From contig NZ_QHKS01000001.1 in NCBI RefSeq assembly GCF_003353175.1, positions 248,001 to 312,000 of the forward strand: 64,000 nucleotides of DNA, in the 5' to 3' direction. Position 1 is the first letter of the stretch. Every line of letters starts with the position of its first letter. This document shows positions 45,753 to 53,775 of this stretch, piece by piece. Source of the stretch: Paraburkholderia lacunae (GTDB lineage Bacteria; Pseudomonadota; Gammaproteobacteria; Burkholderiales; Burkholderiaceae). Under the pieces are notes generated by a model, which saw only the letters and a program-made list of their open reading frames with translations, had not been told where the DNA came from and did no database searches. The translations under genes and the position numbers were made by a program.

Positions 45753-46535
45753 TCAACTCATCCAGTTGCCGCCGTCGACGTTCAGGGTTTGCGCGGTGAT
45801 GTAGTCCGCATCCGCCGATGCGAGAAACAATGCGGCGCCGGTCAGATCGTCAGGCACGCCCATACGGCCGAGCGGCACCGCTTCGCCGACGAGACGCTTC
45901 TTCTCGCCGAGCGGCCGGTTTTCATAACGGGCGAAGAGCGCATCGACTTCATTCCACATCGGCGTATCGACGACACCCGGCGCGATGCCGTTCACATTGA
46001 TCTTGTGCGGCGCGAGCGCCAGCGCGGCGGATTGCGTGTAGCTGAGCACGGCGGCTTTGGTCGCGCAGTAGTGCGACACCAGCGCCTCGCCGCGCCGCCC
46101 CGCTTGCGACGACATATTGATGATCTTGCCGCCGCGGCCCTGCTCGACCATCTGCCGCGCGACGGCTTGCATCAGGAAGAACATGCCCTTCACGTTGACC
46201 GCGAAAAGGCGGTCGAACACGTCCCAGGATTCGTCGAGGAGCGGGCGCATATCGAACAGCGCCGCGTTGTTGAACAGGATATCGATCTGGCCGAACCGCC
46301 CCAGCGTGCTCGCGACGATGCGTTCGATGTCGTCGCGGCGCGTCACGTCGGCGCTGACGGCGAGAACGCGGTCGCCATAAGCGGCGAGCAACTCGTGCGC
46401 GAAGCTGTCGGCCGGCTTCACGTCGACGAGCACGACCCGGGCACCTTCGTCCAGATATCGACGCGCCACGGCTTCACCGATTCCGCTTGCCGCGCCCGTA
46501 AGAATGGCCACCTTGTCCTGCAATCGTGCTGCCAC
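45753..46535 (-). CDS. smoS: Sorbitol dehydrogenase (SmoS, SDR family)
   Basis: NAD-dependent SDR that oxidises D-sorbitol to D-fructose. The 260-residue protein has TGAASGIG (13-20), ILFNNAALFDM, KIINMSSQAGRRGEALV, the catalytic YCATK and the end TLNVDGGNWMS, all close to Rhodobacter SmoS. The start is GTG 46535, preceded by GGAGAC at seven bases; the open frame before it does not fit the family. First gene of the minus-strand smo-type operon. Three operator boxes lie just upstream. Fructose made here would need a fructokinase, not found in the window. Confidence 0.9.
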   Translation of the reverse strand: MAARLQDKVAILTGAASGIGEAVARRYLDEGARVVLVDVKPADSFAHELLAAYGDRVLAVSADVTRRDDIERIVASTLGRFGQIDILFNNAALFDMRPLLDESWDVFDRLFAVNVKGMFFLMQAVARQMVEQGRGGKIINMSSQAGRRGEALVSHYCATKAAVLSYTQSAALALAPHKINVNGIAPGVVDTPMWNEVDALFARYENRPLGEKKRLVGEAVPLGRMGVPDDLTGAALFLASADADYITAQTLNVDGGNWMS

Positions 46536-46572
46536 CGCTTGTCTCCGGTTCGTTCGCTTATCGAGGCACGGT

Positions 46573-46622
46573 GAGCGAACGCTCATTGTGCGAACAATTG
46601 CTCTGTTAGTGATCGAATGATC
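46573..46622. promoter_or_regulatory. Three operator boxes at 19-bp steps before smoS
   Basis: GAGCGAACGCTC (46573-46584), GAACAATTGCTC (46592-46603) and GATCGAATGATC (46611-46622) are near-palindromic 12-mers whose starts are exactly 19 bp apart. They fit the same pattern as the two boxes before dalD (36117-36147), also 19 bp apart. They lie 38-87 bases before the smoS start. The SorC-type regulator of this cluster is the likely binder, by inference. Confidence 0.75.
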
Positions 46623-46761
46623 GGATACGCACAGGGTCATGTCAAGGCGCACGACCAGATTTCGATGGTGCAGCGCGGCAGGATTCCAGCACCTCGCCGC
46701 CTGCTCGATCCACATTAATACGAGAAATCGCCAACGGCCAATCCGCTTTCCGCTCGAGACG

Positions 46762-46792
46762 CTGACAAAAATTCGAGATACGTTATATCATT
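46762..46792 (+). promoter_or_regulatory. Candidate promoter and Zur box before zur
   Basis: CTGACA (46762-46767) and TATATC (46784-46789) could be -35 and -10 with 16-bp spacing. The -10 lies in GAGATACGTTATATCATTTC (46775-46794), whose right half TATATCATTTC is close to the Zur half-site TATAACATTTC of gamma-proteobacteria. The operon would then control itself with zinc. The match is partial. Confidence 0.4.
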
Positions 46793-46844
46793 TCGACCTT
46801 GCTTCGCTTCGAAGCCTTGCCAGTTCGTCAGGAGGTCCGCGCCG

Positions 46845-47324
46845 ATGGCTACGACGATTGCAGAACATCACGCCGTGCGGCTCGCGCATGCTGAAGCGCA
46901 CGCCGCCTCGCAAGGTCTCGCGCTCACGCCGCTGCGGCGCCAGGTGTATGCGGCGATCGTCGCCAGCGAGCGGCCGGTCGGCGCCTATGAACTGCTGGAA
47001 GCGCTCGAACCGCAGCGCGGGCGCGTGCCGCCCACCACGGTCTACCGCGCGCTGGACTTTCTGCTTGAACACGGCTTCGTCCATCGGATCGAATCGAAGA
47101 ATGCGTTTTTCGCCTGTTGCGAGGTCGGCGTGCCGCATCGCAGCCAGTTTCTGATCTGCGACCAGTGCAGCACGACCATCGAGATTCCCGGCGGCGAACT
47201 CGCCGAACAGCTGTCGCACAGCGCACCGGCGCACGGCTTCGAAGTACACCGCCAGGTGGTCGAACTGAGCGGCCTGTGCGCCGCATGCGCTCGCGCCGCC
47301 AGATCCGGCAGCGCGCCGCGATGA
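46845..47324 (+). CDS. zur: Zinc uptake regulator Zur (Fur family)
   Basis: The 159-residue protein is a Fur-family repressor: winged helix with TPLRRQVYAAIVASERPVGAY and PPTTVYRALDFLLEHG, then the metal-binding C-terminal part with Cys105/Cys108 (CDQC) and Cys145/Cys148 (CAAC) for the structural zinc. The lead position before znuA-znuC-znuB points to Zur rather than Fur or PerR. It should repress the operon when zinc is plentiful. The gap to znuA is about 65 bp. Confidence 0.92.
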   Translation: MATTIAEHHAVRLAHAEAHAASQGLALTPLRRQVYAAIVASERPVGAYELLEALEPQRGRVPPTTVYRALDFLLEHGFVHRIESKNAFFACCEVGVPHRSQFLICDQCSTTIEIPGGELAEQLSHSAPAHGFEVHRQVVELSGLCAACARAARSGSAPR

Positions 47325-47389
47325 ACGCGGGCGCCCCGCCATTCCTGACGTTGGTGGTTCATTCAACTCTCACGCAAAAGGGAACAACG

Positions 47390-48349
47390 ATGAAAATAAT
47401 CGGCTCGATGTGGACCGAGGCGCGCCGTGCGCTGAAGCTGTCGACGTACGTGGCCGCGGGCGCTGCCGCACTGGCGCTCGGTCATGGCGCGCTCGCCGCG
47501 GAGGCGAAAATCCCGGTGGTCGCGGCGGAAAATTTCTACGGCGATGTGGTGCAGCAACTGGGCGGCGACCGGGTCGAGGTAACCAGCATCCTCAGCAATC
47601 CGGATCAGGACCCGCATCTATTCGAGGCCAGCCCGAAGACCGCGCGCGCGTTGCAGCATGCCAGCCTCGTGGTCTACAACGGCGCCGATTACGATCCGTG
47701 GATGGCCAAACTGCTGGCCGCCTCGAAGAGCGCGAAGCGCACCACGATCGTCGCCGCCGAGATCGTCGGCAAGAAAAGCGGCGACAATCCGCACCTCTGG
47801 TACGAACCGTCGACCATGCCGGCGGTGGCGCGCGCAGTGAGCGCGGCGCTCGTCGCGGCTGACCCGGCGCACAAGTCGGCGTACGATGCGAACCTCGCGA
47901 AGTTTCTCGATTCGCTCAAACCGATCGACGCCAAGGTCGCCGAGCTGCATGGCCGCTATGCGGGCGTGCCGGCGACGGCGACCGAGCCGGTGTTCGGCTA
48001 TATGTCGGACGCAGTGGGCCTGACGATGCGCAATCTGCACTTCCAGATGGCGACGATGAACAACACCGAAGCAAGCGCGGCCGATATCGCCGCGTTCGAA
48101 CGCGATCTGCGCGAAAAACGCGTGCGCGTTCTGATCTATAACAGCCAGGCAACCGAGGCCCTGACCAAACGCATGTTGAAGCTCGCGCAGCAATCGAAGG
48201 TGCCGACCATGAGCGTCACCGAAACCGAACCGGCCGGCAAGACCTATCAGACGTGGATGCTGACGCAGCTCGACGGGCTCTCCAAGGCGCTGGCCGCGGG
48301 CGAGGCCGGCAGCGCGAGTGCCTCCGCCACCAAAGGAAAAACGCAATGA
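47390..48349 (+). CDS. znuA: Zinc ABC transporter binding protein ZnuA-like
   Basis: Periplasmic metal-binding protein of 319 residues with a signal peptide (about 1-36). Ligand motifs include DPHLFEASPKTARAL and NPHLWYEPSTMPAVARAV. At the place of the usual third ligand His before the GY motif, this protein reads TEPVFGYMSDAVGL, with Glu instead, as in one sub-branch of the family. The His-rich loop of classical ZnuA is missing; a His-rich tail occurs on the ATPase instead. AAAGGGAAC precedes the ATG, and the end overlaps znuC by ATGA. Confidence 0.9.
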   Translation: MKIIGSMWTEARRALKLSTYVAAGAAALALGHGALAAEAKIPVVAAENFYGDVVQQLGGDRVEVTSILSNPDQDPHLFEASPKTARALQHASLVVYNGADYDPWMAKLLAASKSAKRTTIVAAEIVGKKSGDNPHLWYEPSTMPAVARAVSAALVAADPAHKSAYDANLAKFLDSLKPIDAKVAELHGRYAGVPATATEPVFGYMSDAVGLTMRNLHFQMATMNNTEASAADIAAFERDLREKRVRVLIYNSQATEALTKRMLKLAQQSKVPTMSVTETEPAGKTYQTWMLTQLDGLSKALAAGEAGSASASATKGKTQ

Positions 48350-49305
48350 ATGCAACTGGCCGCAGCGCGCCAGCCCATCCACCTGCCAATGCACCAGGCC
48401 ATGCGCGGGGCGGCGCGCCCGTGCTCGAACTCGAGCACGTGACGCTCGAACTCGGCGGTCGCGTGATTCTGCGCGACACCGGTTTCGTGGTGAACCAGGG
48501 CGAATTCATTGGCGTGCTCGGGCCGAACGGCGCGGGCAAGACGACGCTGATGCGCGCCGTGCTCGGCCTCGTACCGGCGGTCGGCGGCGCGATTCGCGTG
48601 CTGGGGCAGCCGGTCGAGCGCGGCAACGCGTCGATCGGCTATATGCCGCAAACGCGCAGCGCGCTCGCCGGGCGCCGCGTGCGTGGCCGCGATTTCGTCG
48701 CGATGGCCGCGGACGGACACCGCTGGGGCCTGCCGCATGCTGACAGCAAAACCCGCGCGGATGTCGAGCGCGTGCTGGATCTGGTCGACGGGCGCGAGCT
48801 GGCGGAACGGCCGTTGTCGGAACTGTCGGGCGGCGAGCGTCAGCGCTTGCTGCTTGCGCAATGTCTGCTGGGCAATCCCAAACTGCTGCTGCTCGATGAA
48901 CCGCTGATCAGCCTCGATCCGCATCATCAGAAGAGCGTGGTCGAACTGGTGCGGCGCGTGCAACTGGAACTCGGCATCGCCGTGCTGTTTTCAGCGCACG
49001 AACTGAATCCGCTTCTGAACTCGCTCGATCGCGTGCTGTATCTCGGCAGCGGTGTCGCCGCGCTCGGCACCGTCGATGAAGTGATTACCAGGCCGGTGCT
49101 GTCTCGCCTGTACGGTTCGCCGATCGACGTGATGCGCGTGAACGGCCGCATCTTCGTGATGTCGGGCGACGTCGAAGTCGAGAAGCACGATCACGAGCAC
49201 GAACAGGACGAGAACGGCGGCCACGCGCATTCGCATGCCCATGGCCACGCTCATGGTCACTCAAACCGGCACGACTCAGGCGACGGACACACACACGATG
49301 TTTGA
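48346..49305 (+). CDS. znuC: Zinc ABC transporter ATPase ZnuC-like with His-rich tail
   Basis: The 319-residue protein has GPNGAGKTTLMRAVLG (59-74), ELSGGERQRLLLAQCLL, LLLDEPLISLDPHHQ and the H-loop FSAHELNP. It powers zinc import. Unusual is the C-terminal tail of about 40 residues with 13 histidines (HDHEHEQDENGGHAHSHAHG and more), facing the cytoplasm. It may bind zinc and tune transport, which is inference. The start overlaps the znuA stop by ATGA, and the last eight bases overlap znuB. Confidence 0.93.
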   Translation: MNATGRSAPAHPPANAPGHARGGAPVLELEHVTLELGGRVILRDTGFVVNQGEFIGVLGPNGAGKTTLMRAVLGLVPAVGGAIRVLGQPVERGNASIGYMPQTRSALAGRRVRGRDFVAMAADGHRWGLPHADSKTRADVERVLDLVDGRELAERPLSELSGGERQRLLLAQCLLGNPKLLLLDEPLISLDPHHQKSVVELVRRVQLELGIAVLFSAHELNPLLNSLDRVLYLGSGVAALGTVDEVITRPVLSRLYGSPIDVMRVNGRIFVMSGDVEVEKHDHEHEQDENGGHAHSHAHGHAHGHSNRHDSGDGHTHDV

Positions 49306-50080
49306 ATACGATTTCATGGTGAACGCGTTCGCGGCGTCGGGGATTGTCGCGGTGCTGTCCGGGGTGGTCGGCTATTTTCTAGTGATGCGCGGACAGACCT
49401 TTGCGGGCCACGCGCTGTCGCACGTCGGCTTCACCGGCGCGACCGGAGCGGTTCTGATCGGCATCTCGCCGATCTGGGGGATGGTCGGCTTCACGCTGGC
49501 CGCGGGCGTCGGCATGGGCGCGCTGGGCGAGCGGCTCGCCGGACGCGATGTGGCGATCGGCGTGATCCTGTCGCTGTCGCTCGGCTTCGGTTTGCTGTTC
49601 CTGCACTTCTTCACCGCCTACGCGACGCAAGTCACCGCGCTCCTGTTCGGCAATGTGCTCGGCGTGAACGCGTCGACGCTCGGCGTGCTCGCGGGTCTGG
49701 GCGTGGTCAGTTTGCTGGCGCTCGCGGCGATCATGCGGCCGCTGTTATTCGCTTCGTTGCAACCGGAATTAGCCGAAGCCAAAGGGGTGTCGTTGCGTCT
49801 GGTGTCGGTGCTGTTTCTGGCGATCGCGGCGCTGGCGGTGGCCGCGTGTACGCAGATCGTGGGCGTGCTGCTTGTGTTCACGCTGATGGTCGGCCCGGCC
49901 GCCGCGGCGCAAAACATGTCGACGCGGCTCTCGACCGGTCTCGTGCTCGCCGCCGTGTTCGCGCTGGTGCAGGCGTGGCTGGGTCTGACGCTGGCGTTCT
50001 ATACCGACTGGCCGACGAGCTTCTGGATCACCGTGCTGTCGGCGGTGGTGTATGGCGGGAGTTTGCTGGGGCGGCGCTGA
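49298..50080 (+). CDS. znuB: Zinc ABC transporter permease ZnuB-like
   Basis: The 260-residue inner-membrane protein has seven to eight hydrophobic segments and the ABC-3 family marks YFLVMRGQTFAGHALSHVGF and the end FALVQAWLGLTLAFYTDWPTS in parts. It forms the membrane channel with ZnuC and ZnuA. The start at 49298 overlaps the end of znuC by eight bases, so the operon is tightly coupled. It is the last gene of zur-znuA-znuC-znuB; no clear terminator follows. Confidence 0.93.
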   Translation: MFEYDFMVNAFAASGIVAVLSGVVGYFLVMRGQTFAGHALSHVGFTGATGAVLIGISPIWGMVGFTLAAGVGMGALGERLAGRDVAIGVILSLSLGFGLLFLHFFTAYATQVTALLFGNVLGVNASTLGVLAGLGVVSLLALAAIMRPLLFASLQPELAEAKGVSLRLVSVLFLAIAALAVAACTQIVGVLLVFTLMVGPAAAAQNMSTRLSTGLVLAAVFALVQAWLGLTLAFYTDWPTSFWITVLSAVVYGGSLLGRR

Positions 50081-50291
50081 ATCGCGCTCGTGGTCATAGC
50101 GGCGGCACGCTGACATGCCGTCGCTATCGTTGCGCAGCATGTCAGCCGAGCAGCACCTTCGCGTGATGCGCGATGTGATCTTCGATGAAGGATTGCTGCT
50201 TGGGTCTTCATCGTGAGAGCTCGACGGAGTCTGTGAATGCGTGGCGCGTCATGGCGGACTGTCTCGCGGGCGCTCAGTCACCGGCATCCGG

Positions 50292-51749
50292 TCACGGGCA
50301 GCCGGTTTCACCGAACCAGGTTTCGACGCGGCCATAAAGATCGAGAAAGCGCGCGTAACGTCCGGCAAGCGCCGCATCGCCTCGCGGACCGGCGACACGC
50401 GTCGCGCCCGGAGCAAGTCCCGCAAGATCGCCCGCATGCCAGTGGCCGCTCGCCAGGCCGCCGAGCATCGCCGCGCCACGCGGTGCCGCGTTCGGGCAAT
50501 CGACTGCATACAACTCGACGTTCAGCGCGTCGGCGAGCAACTGCCGCCAGCGCGCATCGACGGAACCGCCGCCGGCCAGCTTCAAGGCGTTGACCGGCGC
50601 GCCACTCCGACGAATCGCATCGAGCCCGGCGCGCAGCGAGAACGCGACGCCTTCGAAGGCCGCTCGCATCATCGTGCCGCGCGTGTGGTCGAGTGCTAGG
50701 CCGAGCCACCCGCCGCGCGCCGCGGGATTGAGCCAGGGCGTACGCTCGCCGGTGAGGTACGGCAGAAACGTGAGCCCTGTTGCCGCGGCGCCGGTGTCGC
50801 CAGATGCATCACCGAACGCGTCCCCGAATGCGTCCCGATAGGCATCGGCCCATTCATACGACAGCCACCCGCGCACACGTTCGAGCGCGACGCCGACGTT
50901 TTGCATCGCCGCCATCCGATACCAGTGATCGCTCGCCGCGCGATAACGATGCAGACCTCTCGCCGCGCCGGGCGTGTGTTCCGCGAGCACGACGATCTGT
51001 CCGCCGGTGCCGGTGGTGAGCAGCGCATCGCCGTCGCGAGCAAGACCGCTGCCGAGCGCCGCACATGGCGTATCGGCGGCGCCGGTGGCGAGCACGATAC
51101 CGGCGCGCAGACCGAGCGCTTGCGCGGCCTGCTCTGACAACACGCCGCCCGCCGCATACGAGGGAGCCAACGGCGCAAACCATTCATGCGGCAATCCGAG
51201 CCGCTCGAGCAACGCGCGATCCCACACGCCTGCGGGATCGGCGAGCGCGGTCGCGCAGGCATCGGACGGATCGGTCGCAACCACGCCGCCCAATGCGACG
51301 CGCAGCCAGTCCTTCGGTTGCAATGCCCAGCGCGTCTTATGCGCGGACTGCGGTTCATGCTGCACGATCCAGCGCAGCAGCGGACCGGCCATGCCGGGCG
51401 CAACCGGATTGGGTTGCGGCTCGGGCCATAGGTCGAGCAACGCCAGTGCACGCGTGTCGGGCCAGAGCATCGCGGGGCGCACCGCTTCGCCATCGGCGCC
51501 GATCAAAACGACGCCGTGCATCTGTCCGGAGAAGCCGATCGCGCGAACCTCGCGGCGCAGCCCGGCGGGCAAGTGCGCCGCCGCTTCGCACAGTGCGCGC
51601 CACCAGGTTTGCACCGACGTTTCCGCCCAACCCGGATGCGGCGTATCGAGCGCATAAGCGACGCTTGCCGCCGCTTGCTCGCGGCCATTTTCGTCGACGA
51701 TTGCTACTTTGAGGGAGCCGGTGCCGAGATCGATGCCAAGAAAACTCAT
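50292..51749 (-). CDS. FGGY-family kinase, xylulokinase-like (third copy)
   Basis: The 485-residue protein starts MSFLGIDLGTGSLKVAIVDE and has IGFSGQMHGVVLIG, AMLWPDTRALALL, GAADTPCAALGSG with the catalytic Asp, and LAGGGSVDARWRQLLADAL, closest in style to xylulokinase. A short repeat DAFGDAFGDASGD is inserted near residue 315. The start at 51749 fits the family; the frame is open upstream. It stands alone, convergent with znuB, with no transporter or dehydrogenase next to it, so its substrate is open; it may back up xylB. Confidence 0.85.
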   Translation of the reverse strand: MSFLGIDLGTGSLKVAIVDENGREQAAASVAYALDTPHPGWAETSVQTWWRALCEAAAHLPAGLRREVRAIGFSGQMHGVVLIGADGEAVRPAMLWPDTRALALLDLWPEPQPNPVAPGMAGPLLRWIVQHEPQSAHKTRWALQPKDWLRVALGGVVATDPSDACATALADPAGVWDRALLERLGLPHEWFAPLAPSYAAGGVLSEQAAQALGLRAGIVLATGAADTPCAALGSGLARDGDALLTTGTGGQIVVLAEHTPGAARGLHRYRAASDHWYRMAAMQNVGVALERVRGWLSYEWADAYRDAFGDAFGDASGDTGAAATGLTFLPYLTGERTPWLNPAARGGWLGLALDHTRGTMMRAAFEGVAFSLRAGLDAIRRSGAPVNALKLAGGGSVDARWRQLLADALNVELYAVDCPNAAPRGAAMLGGLASGHWHAGDLAGLAPGATRVAGPRGDAALAGRYARFLDLYGRVETWFGETGCP

Positions 51750-52163
51750 GAGCGAAAAAACGCCAGGTTGGGCAGGGGAATGAGCACGCAGAAGGTGCCG
51801 GGCATGCTGCATTTTCCATCATCGCAGGCCCGCTCCGGAAGCGCGCCCGAACTCGCGCGCAAAACCGCGATTCGCGGGTTAACCCCGCCACGCCGCGAGC
51901 CGCACGAAAACGGCATTATGCGTAAAGCCGGATAGACCCCATTGATTCTCACACATATCCCATTGCGTCGGGCGACGCCGCGCGCCACCGCTGCATAGGG
52001 CTTGCCGACGTTTTACGCGCTGTGCGCATTTCTTTCGGCGCTCAAACGGCCCTCACGCATATCGTCGCCGGGAAGACCGGAATAGGCCCCAGTGGTCTTG
52101 TTGCACTTTTTCGTTCCGCATACCTTGGAGCCATCCCAAAACGAGAAAGTGGAGAGAGACAAT
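51750..52163. other. Divergent gap between FGGY kinase and purine permease
   Basis: No gene is supported in this 414-bp gap. TTGTTG (52098-52103) and TACCTT (52121-52126) at 17-bp spacing are a weak promoter candidate for the permease. I looked for a purine riboswitch and saw none of its conserved loops. No strong hairpin or repeat is apparent. Confidence 0.4.
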
Positions 52164-53573
52164 ATGCAATCGAACACGGTTCACCCGTGCGACGAACGGC
52201 TGCCCGCGGGCCAGTTGCTCACGCTCGGCATTCAGCACGTTCTGGTGATGTACGCAGGCGCGGTTGCGGTGCCGCTGATCATCGGCGCGGCGCTCAACCT
52301 GCCGAAAGACCAGATCGCGTTCCTGATCAGCGCCGATCTCTTTTCCTGCGGCATCGCCACGCTGATTCAGACGCTCGGGCTGTGGATCTTCGGCATCCGT
52401 CTGCCGGTCATCATGGGCTGCACGTTCGCCGCCGTCGGTCCGATGGTCGCGATCGGCACCAATCCTTCACTCGGCATTCTCGACATCTTCGGCTCGACGA
52501 TCGCGGCGGGCGTGGTCGGCATCATCCTCGCGCCCGCGATCGGCAAACTGCTGCGCTTCTTCCCGCCGGTCGTGGTCGGCGTGGTGATCTCGGTGATCGG
52601 CCTGTCGCTGATGGAGGTGGGCATCAACTGGGCGGCAGGCGGGCTCGGCAATCCTGATTACGGCAATCCGATCTATCTGGGCCTGGCACTGGTCGTGCTG
52701 ATGCTCATTCTGTTGATCAACAAGTTCGCCAAGGGCTTTATCGCCAACATCTCGGTGCTGCTGGGCATCGTGGCAGGCTTCGTGATTGCGCTGGCGCTCG
52801 GCCGCGTCAACATGGACGGCGTCACGCACGCACCGTGGGTCGGCTTCGTGATGCCGTTCCACTTCGGCCTGCCGCATTTCGATCCGCTCTCGATCGCGAC
52901 GATGGTCACCGTGATGTTCGTCACCTTCATCGAATCGACCGGCATGTTCCTCGCGGTCGGCGACATGGTCGATCGTCCAGTCGATCAGACGACGCTGGTG
53001 CGCGGGCTGCGCGTCGACGGGCTCGGCACGCTGATCGGCGGCATCTTCAACTCATTCCCGCATACTTCATTCTCGCAAAACGTCGGCCTGATCGGCGTGA
53101 CGGGCGTGAAGAGCCGCTTTGTGTGCGCGATGGGCGGCGTGATCCTGGTGCTGCTGGGTCTGTTCCCGAAGATGGCGCAGGTGGTGGCGTCGGTGCCTGC
53201 CTTCGTGCTCGGCGGCGCGGGCATCGTGATGTTCGGCATGGTCGCGGCGAACGGCATCAAGGTGCTGTCGAAGGTCGACTTCGTGAAGAACCACCACAAC
53301 CTGTTCATCGTCGCGGTGAGCATCGGTCTGGGTCTGGTGCCGGTGGTGTCGCCGCACTTTTTCTCGAAGCTGCCGCCTGCGCTGTCGCCGCTCCTGCATA
53401 GCGGGATCTTGCTGGCATCGGTGTCGGCGGTCGTGCTGAACCTGATCTTCAACGGTGTCAGGAGCGCGAAGAAAGCGACGAGCGACATTCGCCGGGCAGG
53501 ACATGATTTCGACGGACGCGGCGGCCATGAACCGCAGCGCGACGAGATACTGCGTGCGGCGGACTTGCATTGA
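52164..53573 (+). CDS. NCS2 family purine (xanthine/urate) permease
   Basis: The 469-residue inner-membrane protein has about 12 to 14 hydrophobic segments and the nucleobase transporter signature QNVGLIGVTG (from about residue 305), close to the xanthine and uric acid permeases (COG2233) rather than uracil carriers. It uses the proton gradient to import purines. GGAGAGAGAC precedes the ATG. No purine-breakdown gene is adjacent, so it is probably single. The gene is followed by a two-way terminator carrying the IS-end-like palindrome. Confidence 0.9.
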   Translation: MQSNTVHPCDERLPAGQLLTLGIQHVLVMYAGAVAVPLIIGAALNLPKDQIAFLISADLFSCGIATLIQTLGLWIFGIRLPVIMGCTFAAVGPMVAIGTNPSLGILDIFGSTIAAGVVGIILAPAIGKLLRFFPPVVVGVVISVIGLSLMEVGINWAAGGLGNPDYGNPIYLGLALVVLMLILLINKFAKGFIANISVLLGIVAGFVIALALGRVNMDGVTHAPWVGFVMPFHFGLPHFDPLSIATMVTVMFVTFIESTGMFLAVGDMVDRPVDQTTLVRGLRVDGLGTLIGGIFNSFPHTSFSQNVGLIGVTGVKSRFVCAMGGVILVLLGLFPKMAQVVASVPAFVLGGAGIVMFGMVAANGIKVLSKVDFVKNHHNLFIVAVSIGLGLVPVVSPHFFSKLPPALSPLLHSGILLASVSAVVLNLIFNGVRSAKKATSDIRRAGHDFDGRGGHEPQRDEILRAADLH

Positions 53574-53615
53574 GTGTCAATAGCCAGCGCCGCACAAACG
53601 AGCGCGGCGCAGCGG

Positions 53616-53708
53616 AAAAAAAACGCCACGGCATACTGAACTGCACCCCAAATCGTTGGACGGGTGTCCAACTTTGCGGGGTCAGTTCATGCCGTGGCGT
53701 TTTTTTTT
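53616..53708. terminator. Terminator interrupted by a 53-bp IS-end-like palindrome (copy 2)
   Basis: AAAAAAAACGCCACGGCAT (53616-53634) and its exact inverse (53689-53707) form a 19-bp two-way terminator stem between the permease and the outer-membrane channel gene. Its loop region 53637-53689 is a near-palindrome starting TGAACTG and ending CAGTTCA, with ACCCC and GTTGGAC inverted in each half. It is a close copy of 14543-14594 in the opposite orientation. Likely fused IS3-type ends; no transposase is present. The origin is inference. Confidence 0.8.
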
Positions 53709-53775
53709 GTTGCTGGCTGCGTGAGGCGGCTTCCCTGCAACAGAAACCCGCCCCGCGCGCCGGCTGCTACGAGCC

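Noticed and set aside
50130..50215. A short minus-strand frame ending RPKQQSFIEDHIAHHAKVLLG, perhaps a gene remnant
   Set aside because: Too short and without a recognised family; it could be chance sequence in the gap after znuB.
51750..52163. Purine riboswitch before the NCS2 permease
   Set aside because: None of the conserved junction or loop sequences of purine aptamers could be found.
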